Assembly: GCA_032209605.1 (NCBI GenBank)
Contig: JASFXZ010000033.1
Location: 836,001 to 900,000, forward strand
Reading direction: 5' to 3'
DNA length: 64,000 bases
From: Mactromeris polynyma
Lineage: Eukaryota > Mollusca > Bivalvia > Venerida > Mactridae
Below, in pieces: positions 1 to 14,500 of the stretch. The notes beneath the pieces are model-generated. The model worked only from the letters and a program-made list of their open reading frames with translations, searched no databases and was not told the origin of the DNA. How positions within the stretch are numbered: position 1 is the first letter of the stretch; every line of letters begins with the position of its first letter. Both the position numbers and the translations under genes were made by a program.

Positions 1-105
1 CAGAGGACATGTTGTATTATAGACATATGTAGGCTGTATAAAATAAATAAATTTGACAAAGAAACTTTCTTGATCGAGTCTGCCTTACAAGACACAAATA
101 CTCAC

Positions 106-3100
106 CAAAAATAAATACTGCAAGCCATATACTATAGAGTTGACTGTTAGGACAGGTTTCCAATCTTCCCTATAAAACAAGACAAAAAGCTTAAGGTTGA
201 ACAATCAAACATATTAAATCAAGAATACAACCTGAGTAACCATTCAATAATTTGAAGCTCATGCAAGACAGAAACATAAAGCAACCAGTTTATTCAGTCT
301 GGTAAGGAACTGCTATACTTGAGGAACTCTCAACATTACCAAAATTTCACACAAATCCTTCATGACTTTTGTGTTCACTGACGATCCAAATGTATCTAAA
401 ATTCTATTTCTTTAACTTTGGACAACACAGACATGGTTTCCTAAACATTCCAACATAAAATACCTTTGATAAAACATTACATGCCATGTATATTTAGAAT
501 ATACATGTTTGTTTTAACAGACCAGCTGATGATTTAATAGATTGAGTTTTCAAAACTGAAACCTGATCATGGACTATATACTATATATATATAAATGTAT
601 AATAAGGAATCCTCAACCTTCAAATCTGAAATCAAGTTCAGCCCTGACAACTTATAGGCCTACTTGAGGCAACTTATGTCTCCCCATTTGTGGGGATACA
701 TATAAATGTTGTCCTGCCCATCTGCCTGTCATGAAGTTTGTTCAGAAAGCTCCAACAACTTAAATCAAACTTGGTGAAATATATATCAGCATCAAGCCAA
801 GTTTGGCATATCGTCGACATTTTCTTGAATAATGACACATATCAGAGTTATAGGCATTTGAATTTTTTAATGACAATAGTGATACATCTGCTTCATGGTT
901 CATACAGAACCTCGGAGACAAAGGACCTGCCAGGCTTACAAGGACTATTTCTCTAACAAATTCACAGTAAAGTTAACAAAAGTCAAGCTTTTAAGGCATA
1001 TGTACATATATTCAGTGTATAAGTCATAATAAAACGCTTGGCAAACAAAGATTAATAAGTGACCTGATATGATTTTCTTCGAACTAGTTCTGTTTTAGAT
1101 GAAATTATGTAACTTTATTCTTCCTACAAGACAAAGTTAGCGATAAAACGCTTTTCAAAAATATTCAGATGAAAACAAGCATTTTATTTTCAAATTCGAA
1201 TACTTTACCACTATGTATTAGGAATTAAGCCATTTTTAAGGAGTTTTCAAGGACGCATGTCAATTCAAGGCCTGTATGAACCATGTGCTTGTACCATAAC
1301 TGATCAGCAGTGTATTTCTTACCTTAAAATATTAAGGCAAACGTTCCCTTCCAGATCTATATTAGGATGATATACCATTGTTTCACATTTCACCTTGGGA
1401 GCATCGTGCGGGTACCCTTGTCCAACCTTGAAGTTAAATATGAACCGTCCTCCTCGATAGAACCCCTGAAATACAACAAGTACAAGCATATGATTATTAC
1501 TGTCAAAATAAACTAGATTTGCATCGTAATAAAGACCTTGCTTTAGTGTAAACATAAAATTTCACATAAGTTGTGATACAAGTTTGCAACTGATGTTAAT
1601 CACTCTCGATGACTGCTTCCTGGATTATTATAAACCAGCAATTGTGCTTAATTTCGAGATTTTGAAATTCACGTTTCAACCTTGCAGGATTCAAGCTTCT
1701 GACGATCATGTGTCAGTTTCTTCCACCTCTTTGCCCTCCCTATATATATAAACAATGTTTGTGAAGAGGATACAAGTCTAAAAGGAAAACAATTATGAAG
1801 ATTTTGAACAGTAGACAGATAGATTTATTTCAGGGGTTGCTGAATCTCAAGGGTCATTTTGATAATTTTTGACAAAATGTTATACCATTTCATAGCCAAA
1901 TACCTACAATTTAAAGAAATCCTGATGGTGAAAATGTGGCTTTTTGGAAATTCCAGGAGTCAAAGAGTCAATCAAGGATCAAATGGAGCCCCTGTTATTT
2001 GTGTATAAAATGCATAAAAATCATGGCAGTATTTCACAACGGTGAACTTAAAATGATATGACACAACTCACGTACTGTTCCTGTATTCCATGTCAAAAAG
2101 GATAACACAAAAAGAAGTTTGAAATCTCTTATTTCCAAAAATGTGGTTATTCAGTAACATTGCATAACCAATGGATAATATAGAGCTATAATACCAGGCC
2201 TTTTTCTGTCCATTTTTGGAAAAAGACCCTGGATAAATTGGGAAAATTTGCGTCGTAAAATTCGTCAATTTGGGAAGAAATTTATTTAATCGCTTCAACT
2301 CCAATTTTGGGAATTTTCATAGTTAAAAGAACAGGCTTTCTTATCTAAGTTTTATATAAAACAAACATTTTAATCTACATTTCTTATATCAACTGTCAAA
2401 AAGACTGCAAAATGTTCACAAACATTTACGACACATGGGACAATAATGGCTAGAATAATTCAAAGAGCTTCAAAATGAGCAGTGGGCAATTAGGTGTACA
2501 CTCATTCCAACAGCTATTCTAAAATATTAGACGTGTACATGCCCATACATTATGTCGCTATTGTACTTTCACTTTGCATGTAACTTATTAACTGGAAAAT
2601 GTAGGGTAGTATTTATAGGTCTATCCAACAGCCAATTATCATTGACAGCAATCTATCAAAAAGTTTGTCTTCAAAATGTAAAACAAACCAACATGATTCA
2701 GAATATAAAAAAACTTTACAAAGCGCACTCCATTGATGATTGAGGAATTTGATCAGTGCGATGTTCATCGCCAGCATAAATAAGTTGAATAACCATCGGA
2801 CTCACAGAGTTCTGACAGAGGCTGTCTCAAACATGGAATTGATCGTTTTCAATCCCTTAGAATCTTTCTTTCTTATTTTGACGCAGTAAAATTTACTATT
2901 TTGAGACATTTTGTTATGAGTCAGTTTCTGTTCACGATGAATGTACACCTACGTAAGCCGACGGTCTTCGGGAATCACGTTATTTATTTGAAATCAACGA
3001 TGAAATCTGAGAATGCCTAATGCAGTTTTCGATGTTTATTTCGCGGCTCAGCGGTAATATGCGGGGCCGCTGGCGTAGACGGGTGCTTCTGATTGGGCTA

Positions 3101-5194
3101 TATTTGGCTTCGGGAATGGGTCTGATAGTCGGACCAGTGGGAACTATAGAAAAAGGCCCGAATACTATTTGATCATTTATCTTTTATACGGAAAATGTAC
3201 ACAAGGTACACAACATTGAAATGCTTATACACAACACTGAATATATATGCTGATATTCATGAACTAGAAGCAGTAATTCATCAATAACTGCACTGTAAAA
3301 TTATTGATCTTGCATTATGTAATTTTAATGTAAACGAACGCATCAAATAGTGCAACATAATGAGTCAAGTTGAAAAATGTTGTCAAATGTACACATACCT
3401 CATCAGGACTGATAACAAGTTTGAAGTTGAGGAGGTCGTCTGGATCAGGAAAATCAACTTGGCATGTTTTTGGTAAATTCAATTCATTAATATCTGAAAT
3501 AAAAATATACTCACAATCATTTGCATGAAATACAAATTAAGTTTTCACATTCCAATATTTTGTGAATCTGATCGCTATATACAATTTGGGATACCATAAT
3601 GTCAATGATGCTTTTCTGATTGATAACACGTTATATTTTACAGCATTATGAGCTATAATTAAATCATACAAGTCGAAGTTTCTGTAGTCAACCCTACATG
3701 ACACACTGGCCTGTATAAAATAGAAGAAACACAGCCCCTTGATACACAACCAATTAAAGTCATACCAGCACCTATTGATGATTTATGGATTTAGATCCGA
3801 ACAATTTGTGTTACAATATTTTGTAGTGTACTGTACTTCTAGTATAGTGTGATATGGGATGTTGGGCCCTGGAATATAGGCATACTTGCAGATGAAATAA
3901 TAACAACAGAATTGTGCAGCCATTTTTTTGAGGGAAATATTTGGAAGTAGTTAAATACTCAAAATTTTACATTTTTTACGAAAAGGTTTGTGTTTTACAT
4001 TTCTTTACTTATCTCCATTTTTGACTGGCTTACACCCTTTTGAACATTCTGCATCCAAGGTCAACATATGTACGGGCGCATAGCAGATATTTTGGTCAGG
4101 CGACCTAGCTTTTGGTATTTTCCCGTACCGGTAGAAATCCGGTTGTATGAGGATATATACAGGTACCAGTCCCCATTATTCAAATAACCTAAATGGAGAT
4201 AGTGTACACAATCTGTCCAGTCTCTTTCCAGGATAAACAGGTACAGGGGTGTATGGAGGATTGGGTAGAGAATAATCCGAGCCTTCTCTGTCCCTAAACC
4301 AGCCCCTTTTACGATTTTTGATATTTCATGTTGCTGGTTAGGGTCAGAGGAACTCGTATATTAAAAACCCGGGGATTTCCTCTCCCGCGCGGGAGAGGAA
4401 CTTTAAATCAATATATCTATGTAAACATTCATTGGATTAACATTTCAAGCATATACATCTGTTATCAATATATTAATTAACCTATCTAAACCGTAACATT
4501 TGTTTTGAAAACCTTTAATACGTTGTAACGGTCAATCCTTTTCAGAGTAAGCTAAAAAAATAATTTTCTTCATGTAAATATGTATTTGGGTCAAAGCACC
4601 TGGCTGTCACGTGATCGATGCAGATTGGTAAATTAAATATCAATTAACCGATTTGTTCGGCTAACTTCTCGTTAAAATGAGACCAAAACGCCACATACAC
4701 CGTTGAAAGTATACGACTACACGACTGTGTGGTTTTCAGTAATCTCCGGGTTTTTACTATAGGAGTTCCTCTGACCCTACGCCGCAAAAAAAAAAGAAAA
4801 AAAAAGGCTATAGGGTCAGAGAAGTCTCGGATTAGGTAGAGAAATGAAAATGAAAATGTTTCCCCTTCACAATTTGTGTAGGCCCAAGTCAGTACTGTGC
4901 TTATTGGACCGGATTACTAACTAGTAACTACACGAGTCTAACATTTGTCTTACATCAATTTATCTGAAAGTCTATATAGGAGTTGATAAAACTGACTCAA
5001 CACCTATAAATAGATCACAAAACTTACCACTAGGAACTGAGTGATGAATTTGGTGACCGACTAACAGATTAATGGAAATACCCCGTACCTTTTTGAATTC
5101 TTAGTTGTGCTGCTGAAGACTTTTTATGGCTTCCCGATTTGTCTGAGTCCACACCATCTTTCTTTTGTTGTTTAAGCGAAAAAAGTTTAATCAT
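106..5194 (-). CDS. UBE2M: NEDD8-conjugating enzyme E2 (UBC12), partial, 4 exons
   Basis: UBE2M accepts NEDD8 from the UBA3-NAE1 E1 and passes it to cullins. Coding exons read on the minus strand are 5194-5089, 3493-3399, 1465-1323 and 169-106, all with AG/GT borders and matching phases. Together they give 135 complete residues in frame. The start at 5194 gives [12 protein letters not shown], the family's N-terminal extension that docks on UBA3. The UBC fold follows, with the HPN motif at residues 100-102 ([15 protein letters not shown]) and the catalytic cysteine at residue 110. The exon at 169-106 reads [20 protein letters not shown], a clear family match. The last roughly 47 residues expected for the family are not in the window, so the gene continues beyond position 1. 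Its first exon faces the MBOAT gene head to head. Introns hold a MITE and otherwise AT-rich DNA. Identification is firm. Confidence 0.96.
4338..4780. mobile_element. MITE with ~38-bp terminal inverted repeats, in UBE2M intron 1
   Basis: The left end (4338 on: GTTAGGGTCAGAGGAACTC, then a run leading into AAAAACCCGGGGATTT) and the right end (4742-4780) are near-perfect reverse complements over about 38 bp. They enclose about 370 bp with no coding potential. This is the structure of a non-autonomous DNA transposon. A third partial copy of the end motif (AGGGTCAGAGAAGTCTCGG) sits just outside at about 4813. The superfamily is not assigned, because no clear target-site duplication was seen. Confidence 0.7.
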
Positions 5195-5551
5195 TTTGGG
5201 AAAATAAATAAATATTACAAGAAATTTGTTAACAAAACGCACTTTCACTTTTCATACAGAGATACCATATTAAATGAGCGTCTCAGTTTCGTATGCATGC
5301 AGCTAGCCATAATCTTTAAAAATCATGTTATTATTTTGTTTGCAAATAAGAGATAGATATACGATGGATAATATATTCCATAAAATAATAAACATTGATA
5401 TAGTTAAACGAATACGAAAATAATCACTGATCTTTTAAGCGAAACGGCAATGAATAACGAACTGGTACATCGATCCTTCCGTTAAGTCGCGCCGGTGCGT
5501 TTATTTATGCCAAGGATACTCAATCTGGAAATCCGTATTTTATAACCAAGA
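5195..5551. promoter_or_regulatory. Shared divergent promoter region UBE2M / MBOAT
   Basis: Only 357 bp separate the start codons of UBE2M (minus) and the MBOAT gene (plus), so both promoters and 5' UTRs must lie here unless upstream non-coding exons exist. The segment near 5478-5510 (TTCCGTTAAGTCGCGCCGGT) is the only CpG-containing, GC-richer patch in otherwise AT-rich DNA. That would fit a compact housekeeping-type promoter. No convincing TATA box was seen on either side. The start sites are inferred, not observed. Confidence 0.6.
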
Positions 5552-8500
5552 ATGCCTCCACAAAGTGAAAGCGGTGATTTCTATCATGGTTCACGGCTGC
5601 TGACACCGCTGGCAACAGTAACTGGATTGTCTATCGATCAGGTAAATAATTTCTCAGCGTCATGTTGATAGTATTTCGGACGTGCATCTTCTCGGATAAC
5701 TGCAAATCATTGTTAATTTATTTTTATTTTTCTAAAATGACAATTTGTGATCTCAGACGACTATTTATGAATAGTCTTAATGATGTGAAGGGTATGAAAT
5801 TTAATTTATACAAGTACATGAGTTATTGAATTAAAACAGAGGCTGGATGTAAGGGTCCCTCCCCACAGGAACTTGACTAATGTCTATATGTGTATAGATA
5901 TGCATATAAAAGAGAAGGTTTGCAACGAAAGATTTCCAATAAACAGCACTCTCCTTGCACGATAGTCGCCCACATGAAAATAAACTGTCACAGATTCAAA
6001 ATCTTTATATTTGTCGACACTACAATGATTTATCTACCATTTAGTATCCATATATCAACTATCCAACTTACCATGCGGCTTCAGTCCTTCATAAAAACTC
6101 TCAGAAACGCTTTTTTTTATAATATTGGGCTAAACCTGTCCAATTCTCAGTGCCAAATTTTGTTTCTATGTTACCTGTTTGTCGCTATCAGAAGGATCCT
6201 GGAATAAAATCAAGCATGGTTGAACATTTAAATATATGTGCAACTGTCTGTATGCATAAGATTATTCAAATTGCAAAACAGATCGAATAACATATCTCAT
6301 TTGCACGCGACTTCCAACAATGGCTGCCGTATAGTGATAGTGAGTTATTTGGTGTCGAAAATAGCAGAATACTCTATCTGTTTTGCAATTTGAAAACCGT
6401 CTCTTTTATATACACATATAGACATTAGTCAAGTACCTGTGTCCCTCCCTGTACTGATTATGTGCATTAGTCTAACTCCCATACCCGTAGCATGCCCAAT
6501 ACAGCCTTTTACATACTCATAGACTCCCAATTCTAGAGGTACAAACTTTCAAGGTGAAGTCAGGTTCTAAAGCTTTGAAATCAGATCTTTATTTCTAACT
6601 TTAATACTGAACAGGTTAGAATAGGATCTAGATATTTATTTTACTTAATAAAATTATATGCATAACATTTTTCCATTTGGTGTCTATTTTGAGTAAGCAG
6701 TTTTTTGTTCTTTAGTTCAAACAGAAATATGGTATAAGATATTTACTAGTTTTAAAAATCACACATGTATGCATATTATGTGTAAATGAATCTCACTGTT
6801 TGAACCTAAAACATACATATATAATTACTTATTCACTTTTTCAAATGTTAATTTGTTAGTTGTTACAGGAAATTTAGGTGCAAATGCATGTGGTGTATAA
6901 TTTTTAAAAGAAACATTGCTTGCAAGGAAATTGTAAGCAATTGTAATTTCCTCAGCATCTTCGAGTCTGTTGGTCAATACCCATTTCTTAAATGTTGGAT
7001 ACCTTTTCTCCTTTTTTATGAATGCTTATCACTGGACATTTATTTCATACATCTGTGCTATTTATTTGTTATTCCAAGCATGCACAAGTGTATATATCTA
7101 TTCTAATTATTCTACATATTCCCGACAGGTGAACTTCCTGGTTTGTCAGCTTGTCGCTGCTGCACTCGGCTATCCATTCCGAAAGTTTCTCAATCCAAGA
7201 ACTACAAGCCCAACTAAGCGTCATGCTGTCGAACTTCTGCTTGGCATAGCTTTAGTGTTGTTCTGTTTTGGAAGGTGGCTTTATAATTATTGTTTCTTAA
7301 CTGTACCTGTTTGACATCAAGGATGCTAAAGTAAATTTCTAAGTATTCAATTTTCAAATTCTTGTGCAGTGTGAAATTGTTCACAACTGTTCAGATAGGA
7401 AGAGAGACATATTTGAATTAATTGAAATATTCTTTGGACTCTTAATACCCAATGTTTGTTAAACGTAGAAAGTTTCAATATTTGTCTGCATCTACCATAT
7501 ATCTAGACTATTTTGAAATTAATATATTTTTATTGTTCTTTCAGTCAAATATTGCATCTGTTTGTTCACGCAACATTGGGTTACGTTTTGCTACAGTTCC
7601 ATGGTAAGGCATGGATGCCAACTGCTGTATTTGTTGTTGGTATGGGTTACCTATCTTGGTGTCATATATACAGAATGATGCTAGATTATGGTGGTTACAC
7701 ACTGGATATTACAGGGTACGTCTTTCTAGTTTCTCATTACTAGAAAAACTTGGACTGTTTCCCAGCTTGACACTCAGTCTTTCTTTTCATCCGTTCATCT
7801 CAGAGTTCATAAGAATAATAAACAAAAGTCATTCTTTGTGTAAATCGCACATTTTTAATGCTGCCATCTTTTAAGTTGATAATCATCCGACCCTTCTTCA
7901 GGTGGTGGTTTTATGATTGAAGTATATTTAACTAATGTATCATTGCTTACATTCTTACAGTCCATTAATGATCTGTGTTCAGAAGATTACATCCCTAGCA
8001 TATGCTCTACATGATGGTACATACAGGAATGAAAAAGACTTAAACGCAAATCAAAAGAGTAAAGCAATCAAGTAAGTTGTATCTGTACTTTCATTCCTGC
8101 AAAGTTATACAATAAAATCATGGGCAAAATTGTTGAGCGTTGTTGACAGACAAAATAGATTTTTTACTTGTCTGACGATTATTTTACTTGTCCCGGGCTT
8201 CGGGGAAGTAGGTTTTCGTGAAGACGTGTATGTTCAATGTCAAGGACTATGACAAGACTCTCCATATCCCCAACATTTATCTCTTACTGGTTCTGTCTGT
8301 TGAATTGTCTTCTGTTAGTTTGAATATATGCAGATTTTATTATGCCCCTGTCCTTTCCAATAAAGTATTACCCCTGTCCGTCCATCTGTACAAAAAAATT
8401 GGTTTCCAATCAATACCTCTTGAAAGGATGGATGGATTCAATTCATTGATAACAATCTGCCAAATTTTGGAGAAGTTATGCCCCTTTTTCGAATTAAAAA

Positions 8501-11500
8501 ATGGTTTTATATGATTTGTATTTCAGAGAGAAACCAGATATTCTGACTTTCTATAGTTATATATTCTGTTTCCATGGTGTTATGTGTGGTCCCCTGCCAT
8601 TCTTTCATGATTACCTCGCATTTATAGATGGAACTTGTTACAATAAACCAGGAAATGTACAGAAGGTATGTATATTGTGATGCCTCATGTTAGTTTTGAT
8701 AGGGATGCAGTGATGATCGTAAATTTGTGCAGTTGCCAACAATCAATTACGGTGGTGAACAATGCATTGTGCCTGTCTTGTACTCTTTTCCTTTATATTT
8801 TCTCTTTCCGGGACTTACTCTTTGTACTACCTGGCTAGTATAACAAGACTTACTGTATTAGGTATGTACAGTAATCTATTTACATCACCAACTGTCCTTT
8901 GTCTCCAAGCAGCTGACAGCTTCCTCCACAGGAGTACAAGTGATGTTACGTAATGATCTCTTGTCTAATTAGGTCAATCTGATGATGTGTTTACTGTCTC
9001 CCTACCTACCTGCCAAATGTTTTTCGCTCCAATTACTGTATTTGCAGGATTGTTTTTCATATTTTGATCGAGGGAAAAATTGCCAAACAATTTCTATTAA
9101 GAAGTTTTGTTTTTAGAATTTTTTTCCCTGTACCTACCTACATACCCAACTTCAGAGTCTAAGTGTTGGCAGACAGTAAACAAACCTTTTGAAAGGTGAC
9201 CTACACATAGAACACCTCTTGTTTGTTTGTGTAAATGTCAAATACTTCCAACAGAGAAAGACGAATGGTAATTTAAATGTCCCCACTATTCAAAGAATGG
9301 CAAAGAATGGCATAAAGTGTTGACCCTGTCCCCTTGAAATTATCAGTAAATGAGTGAAGAAAGCTTAGTTAGAATAATATATGTTTGTTTCATCGGGTTT
9401 AACGCCGTTTCTCAACGATATTTCAGTTATATACGGCGGCCAGTTCACCTAACCAGTTTTTCCTGGACTGAATTCTTACCAGTACTAACTTACCCTTCCA
9501 CAAGGAACCGGCAACTTCTCCACATGTGGAGGAAAATCAACATTTTTGTCAAATTTTCATGGAAGGGTATGACCTGTGGCGACCGGGAATCGAACCCAGA
9601 TCGCTGGGTTACAAGTCCAGCGCACTAACCACTGGACCACGGCTGCGGCTCTAGAATAATATGAATCAACTTGTCTTTCAAAACTATCAAGTTCATAAAA
9701 TAATACATTTTAACTACAGATTGTTCATGGACTAGATATATATCACATGTTTCACATATCATGTTTCCTCTATTCTTTCAGGAACCACCATCTCCTGTGG
9801 TAAGTTTGACTTAAGATTATGACATCATTTTTCTGGCATCTGATTGGTCGTTTATGAGGTCAGTCTTAAAATTATCCAATGGTAAGACTGCATTCTGCGG
9901 CTGTATTAATTGTTTTAAATCCAGGACTGATACTCTTGATACTCTGATACCATTTTCTAATGTTGTCATGAACCAGTGCGCACATAAACGAAAAGTAAAT
10001 GTTACACATTGGTTTAAAAAAATGGAAATACAATGAAATTATTCCTGACAAAAAAATTAAGGTATACTATGTGGCATTTATAAAAAATTACAACTCACTT
10101 TAATTGGCATTAATTGGTAATAGATATTTAATTGAAAATGAAATAATGATAGTAAGCTGTCATACACATGTCTGTTATTTCAGGAAGCTGTGTTGAAGAA
10201 GCTTGTCATTGCTGCCATTCTTGCTGCACTGATGTTGATTGAACCATTAGTTGCCCCGTGGGAAAAATTGAAAGGTAAGTTTATTGGTAGCTGATAGGTC
10301 ATTTTATGAAACACTTTCTAAAATTGATGACAATAATGATACATGTTTACTTACATAGATTTAGCTTAATTCAAAAATATTTATCATACATTGATTGCAA
10401 CACAAGTAACCAACTTATATATGCCTTCCTCATGACTGCCTCCTAGGTTGTGAACCAGTACTTAGACCCATTGTAGGGATGTTGGCTGGTCAGCCCTGCC
10501 CAGCATAGGATTGAAACCCACAACCTTCATAGCAGTAGTCCTATTCTCTAACATCTACCATGCTCTATATATGCCTGCTGCTTTGAGGAAGACAATAGAC
10601 ACAATGTATTGATTTTGTCTTGTTCATCTGTCTGTCTGTCACAAAATTTGTCCAAAGTTTACTCGGAGTCAGATTAAAATTATTAAAAGATAAACATTTT
10701 TGTCACTTCAATTACTGAATTCAGTGTTCATTGTATTACAGAGGATGAATATTTGTATGAATACTCTTGGGGACATAAGATGATATATCTGCTGTGTAGT
10801 ATGTCCATGCATCGGCCTATGTACTATTTTGCTTGGAAGTTAGGTGAGTTCTTTCTGCTAAATATTGTCAGGTTTGGGTCGAAGGTTACTGATTTTAATG
10901 AGTTCTCTCATAATGCAGCCTTGTCATTGGTCAATTTTAAGGCTTTGCTCAGAACCAGCCAATCGGAGGTTTCGGCTTTGAGACTGGTATCCAAGTTGAG
11001 ATCTATCACATCTGACCTTAGACGACCTGCTTAGAGCTTTTGGTGGCTTGCATTGGAGACCATGACAGGAAAGATTTTTCCACTATGCTAGTACTGATAT
11101 GTGATAGAAATATAAGATATTATGGTCGTAAATGAAGGAATTTATTCAACAAGTTTTCTGAAAATGATAAATTATTTAAAATACAATCCTTCTTCTGAAA
11201 AAAAGTTCAGTAATATAGCCAGACCTTGCTTATTCAACAACCGTCTATCTGAATACTCGGTATCATCAGAAATAAATATCAGGTGCGGATGTATCTTCTT
11301 ATGCACATCAAATTGAAATGGGCCATTAAAAAACATGTATTATTCGAAATAAAATTTTGAACCCTATGAATTCAAATGAACAAAGTCTGACTGTATATAC
11401 AGAGGAAACCAATGGTGTGTCTTAGCCTCATAAATCACAGAAGCAAGAAAAATCACCAAATGCCTCCAGTTACATTCGTGTATCTGTATTGTTTAAAAAG

Positions 11501-14500
11501 AGTAAAACTCTCCCGGCGCCGTCCCTCAATGTTTAATTTACAAACCTGTCAAACTTTCTGGATTACTTTATATTATAGTACCGGTAGCTGGTTACCAAAC
11601 ACAGATTTGTAATCTCAGGTTCTACTTTAATGTTAGACAGTTTTATGGTGAATTTAAGGTGTTTGGAAGTTGCATTTTCTCACAAATGTTGCATCAGAAG
11701 GTAGAATTAAGAAAAATGTATTGTGATTTTAATGACTGTTGAAATGTAGGAAGAATGCGTGTCACCTGTTGTTGATCAAGGTTAGAATAACATTAATAGT
11801 CTGGTTACTTCACAGATTTAAATAAAATTTCTTCTAAAGTTTGTCTTATTTAGACAAAGGTTGATTGGAGGTTACAGAGTTAGCAATGTGAGTAAAATTC
11901 ATTAAAATAGCCTGAAGCAGGCGATGTGTGTAATTAACAAGTTATTGTTTCTTGTCTTTCGATTGCTCGGAAAATAAAATCTGACATTTACGGCAATCTG
12001 TAGGAAATATCAGGAGTGAAGTGTGATCCTAAACTTGCTGAACTACGCCTAATGTGTCAGTTGCTGAACTACGCTTAATGTGTCAGTTGCTGTACTACGC
12101 TTAATGTGTCAGTTGCTGTATTTGGAAAGTTGTTGTTTAATTGATTCAATATTGACCTAAAGACAGGCTTGTACTCATGTATTTTGTGATGAATTGTTTG
12201 TTTCATTAGATTTTTTTGTGAAGATGAATACAATAAACTAATTTGATAAAGGGGAAATGCAGAAACCTTTTTTTGGTTAAGTGCTTCATTATTTGATTGT
12301 TTTACTTCATTGGTTGGTTGGTCGGTCACTTGCTCAGTTGATGCATTGATTGGTGTATTGATTTATTGATTATTGATTGATACATTGATTTATTGACTGA
12401 TTTATTGACAAATTGATTGATACATTGATTTATTGACTGATTGATTGATAAATTGATTGATACATTGATTGAATGACATATTGAGTTGTTGACTGATTGA
12501 TTGATTGGCTTACATATTGATCAATTACCTGATTAATTTATAACATATTTTATTGATTGATTTTTAATTTGTTATTTATTGATCAATTGATTAATTTTCA
12601 GGAGAGCTGGTCAATAATTCATGTGGCCTGGGTTTTAGTGGCTATGATGAAGATGGAAATGGAAAATGGGAATCGCTCAATAATGTTAACATTTATAATC
12701 TCGAGGTAAGAGTAATCCATTTATAGGTATATCAGATGCGGGTTATGATTGAACTAAAGTCATTGTCACAGTTATTGTCCTTGTCTTTGTGACTGTAAAA
12801 TGTTAGCCCAATATTTTTAACCAATGAGATTGTTCAGATGCTAGAATTTTCCTTCCTGATGAAGAAATGCTACAATGTAATGGAGAAGCTTCTTCTTGGT
12901 TAAGTAAGATGGTACTTTATAAATGTTGTACTGAGAGTTTCACTTGCTCCATTAGATAACTTATACATGTACCTGTCAAAATCATAAACTTTATATTCAC
13001 CCATTATTTATGTGTATGTCATTTGTCCCTTGTGTATTTATACATGTACCGGTATATTACCATGTATTCTTGTCTTGTGTGTGTCCTCTGTGCATTTTGT
13101 ATGTAGAATTTCCTGGTCGAGTTGTGCATTCATTATTTTTTAACCAGTACACTGTATTTATTTATACCTTAAAAATGTCCTTCAAGTTATGACAGTATAA
13201 GACAGTTAGGCTTGGTGTATGAGAATGAGATTCTATATAAGACAGTTAGGCTTGGTGTATGAGAATGAGATTCTATATAAGACAGTGAGGCTTGGTGTAT
13301 GAGAATAAGATTCTATATAAGACAGTGAGGCTTGGTGTATGAGAATAAGATTCTATACGGGTTAGGGTTAATATTTACGGTTTCAAGTATATTTACAATT
13401 TATGTTTTGGACCTTCAAACATTGTACAAATTTATCTGACTGAAATTCACCACTGTAAAACTCTCTGTGGGTATAAAACTGAGAAGGGAGACAAAACTCA
13501 AATCTCTTGTTTCTGATTGGTTCTTTCTGATCTCCCTATTAAAATTGACTAATGGCAAGGCTTCACTGGGAGGCTAATGCAAACTTGATCCGTGATGTGT
13601 TCCATCCATTCAACCCTTTCCTCCTTGCTAGCAGTCCCCCTAATATTTGTTTTTTTGGTCGGATGGACAATTCCTTGCTCCCCTATTCTCACACATGCCC
13701 CTAATGTGGGGAGGCATTGACGTATGTATGTTGCATTCCCTGTAACAGCTTGACACTGTTTTAATATCTCAGATCATATAAAGTTATAATTTACTTTTAT
13801 TCAGGTTAGCACTAGTTTGAAAGTGAACGTAGAATCGTGGAATGTTATTACAGCTCAGTGGTTGAGATATACACTGTATGAGAGATGTCCACCCTCCATC
13901 GCTACATGGATTGTGTTTCTTGTCAGCGCATTCTGGCATGGTTTCTATCCCGGCTACTATATTGCATTCCTCACTGCTGCTTTGTTTACAACCGCCGCTA
14001 GATTGGTAAGTCTTCTGTCTTCTTCTTGTCTGATAAAACTGTATTTAAAATTTGTAATCAATACTGATACCTATAATTGATATCTATACATACTGATATC
14101 TATAACAATTTTGGGAGGCTTTGTGGTCCGTGGTCTGACTCCTGATCTGATGGTGGTGGGTTTGGCAATGTTGAACCGCAAACTGCACTGTCCCTTAATA
14201 AGGCTTCCAGTACTGGTAAGTCACCCAGGTAGCAGTCATCAGGAGTAACTTATATAAGTTGTAAGAACTTGTTTCACAGTCGATGTAAGATGAATAAGTT
14301 CACACCTTTTTATAACAATTTTGTAGCATTATCTAAACTCATGTTTTGTTTTCTGAAAATGTTATGGTTTTGACTTAAATTTACTGAACATAGTTTCAGC
14401 TATAATGTTAAGAAATGTTTCTCAGAGTTTGCCAAATGAGTCTGACAGACTGACAAATATGGGGGACATTTATTTAGTCTGGTAAACAAATTGCAAATTT

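Noticed and set aside
9570..9651. Stand-alone tRNA gene on the minus strand
   Set aside because: The A and B boxes are good, but the sequence continues into a SINE body and the whole unit is bounded by an 11-bp target duplication.
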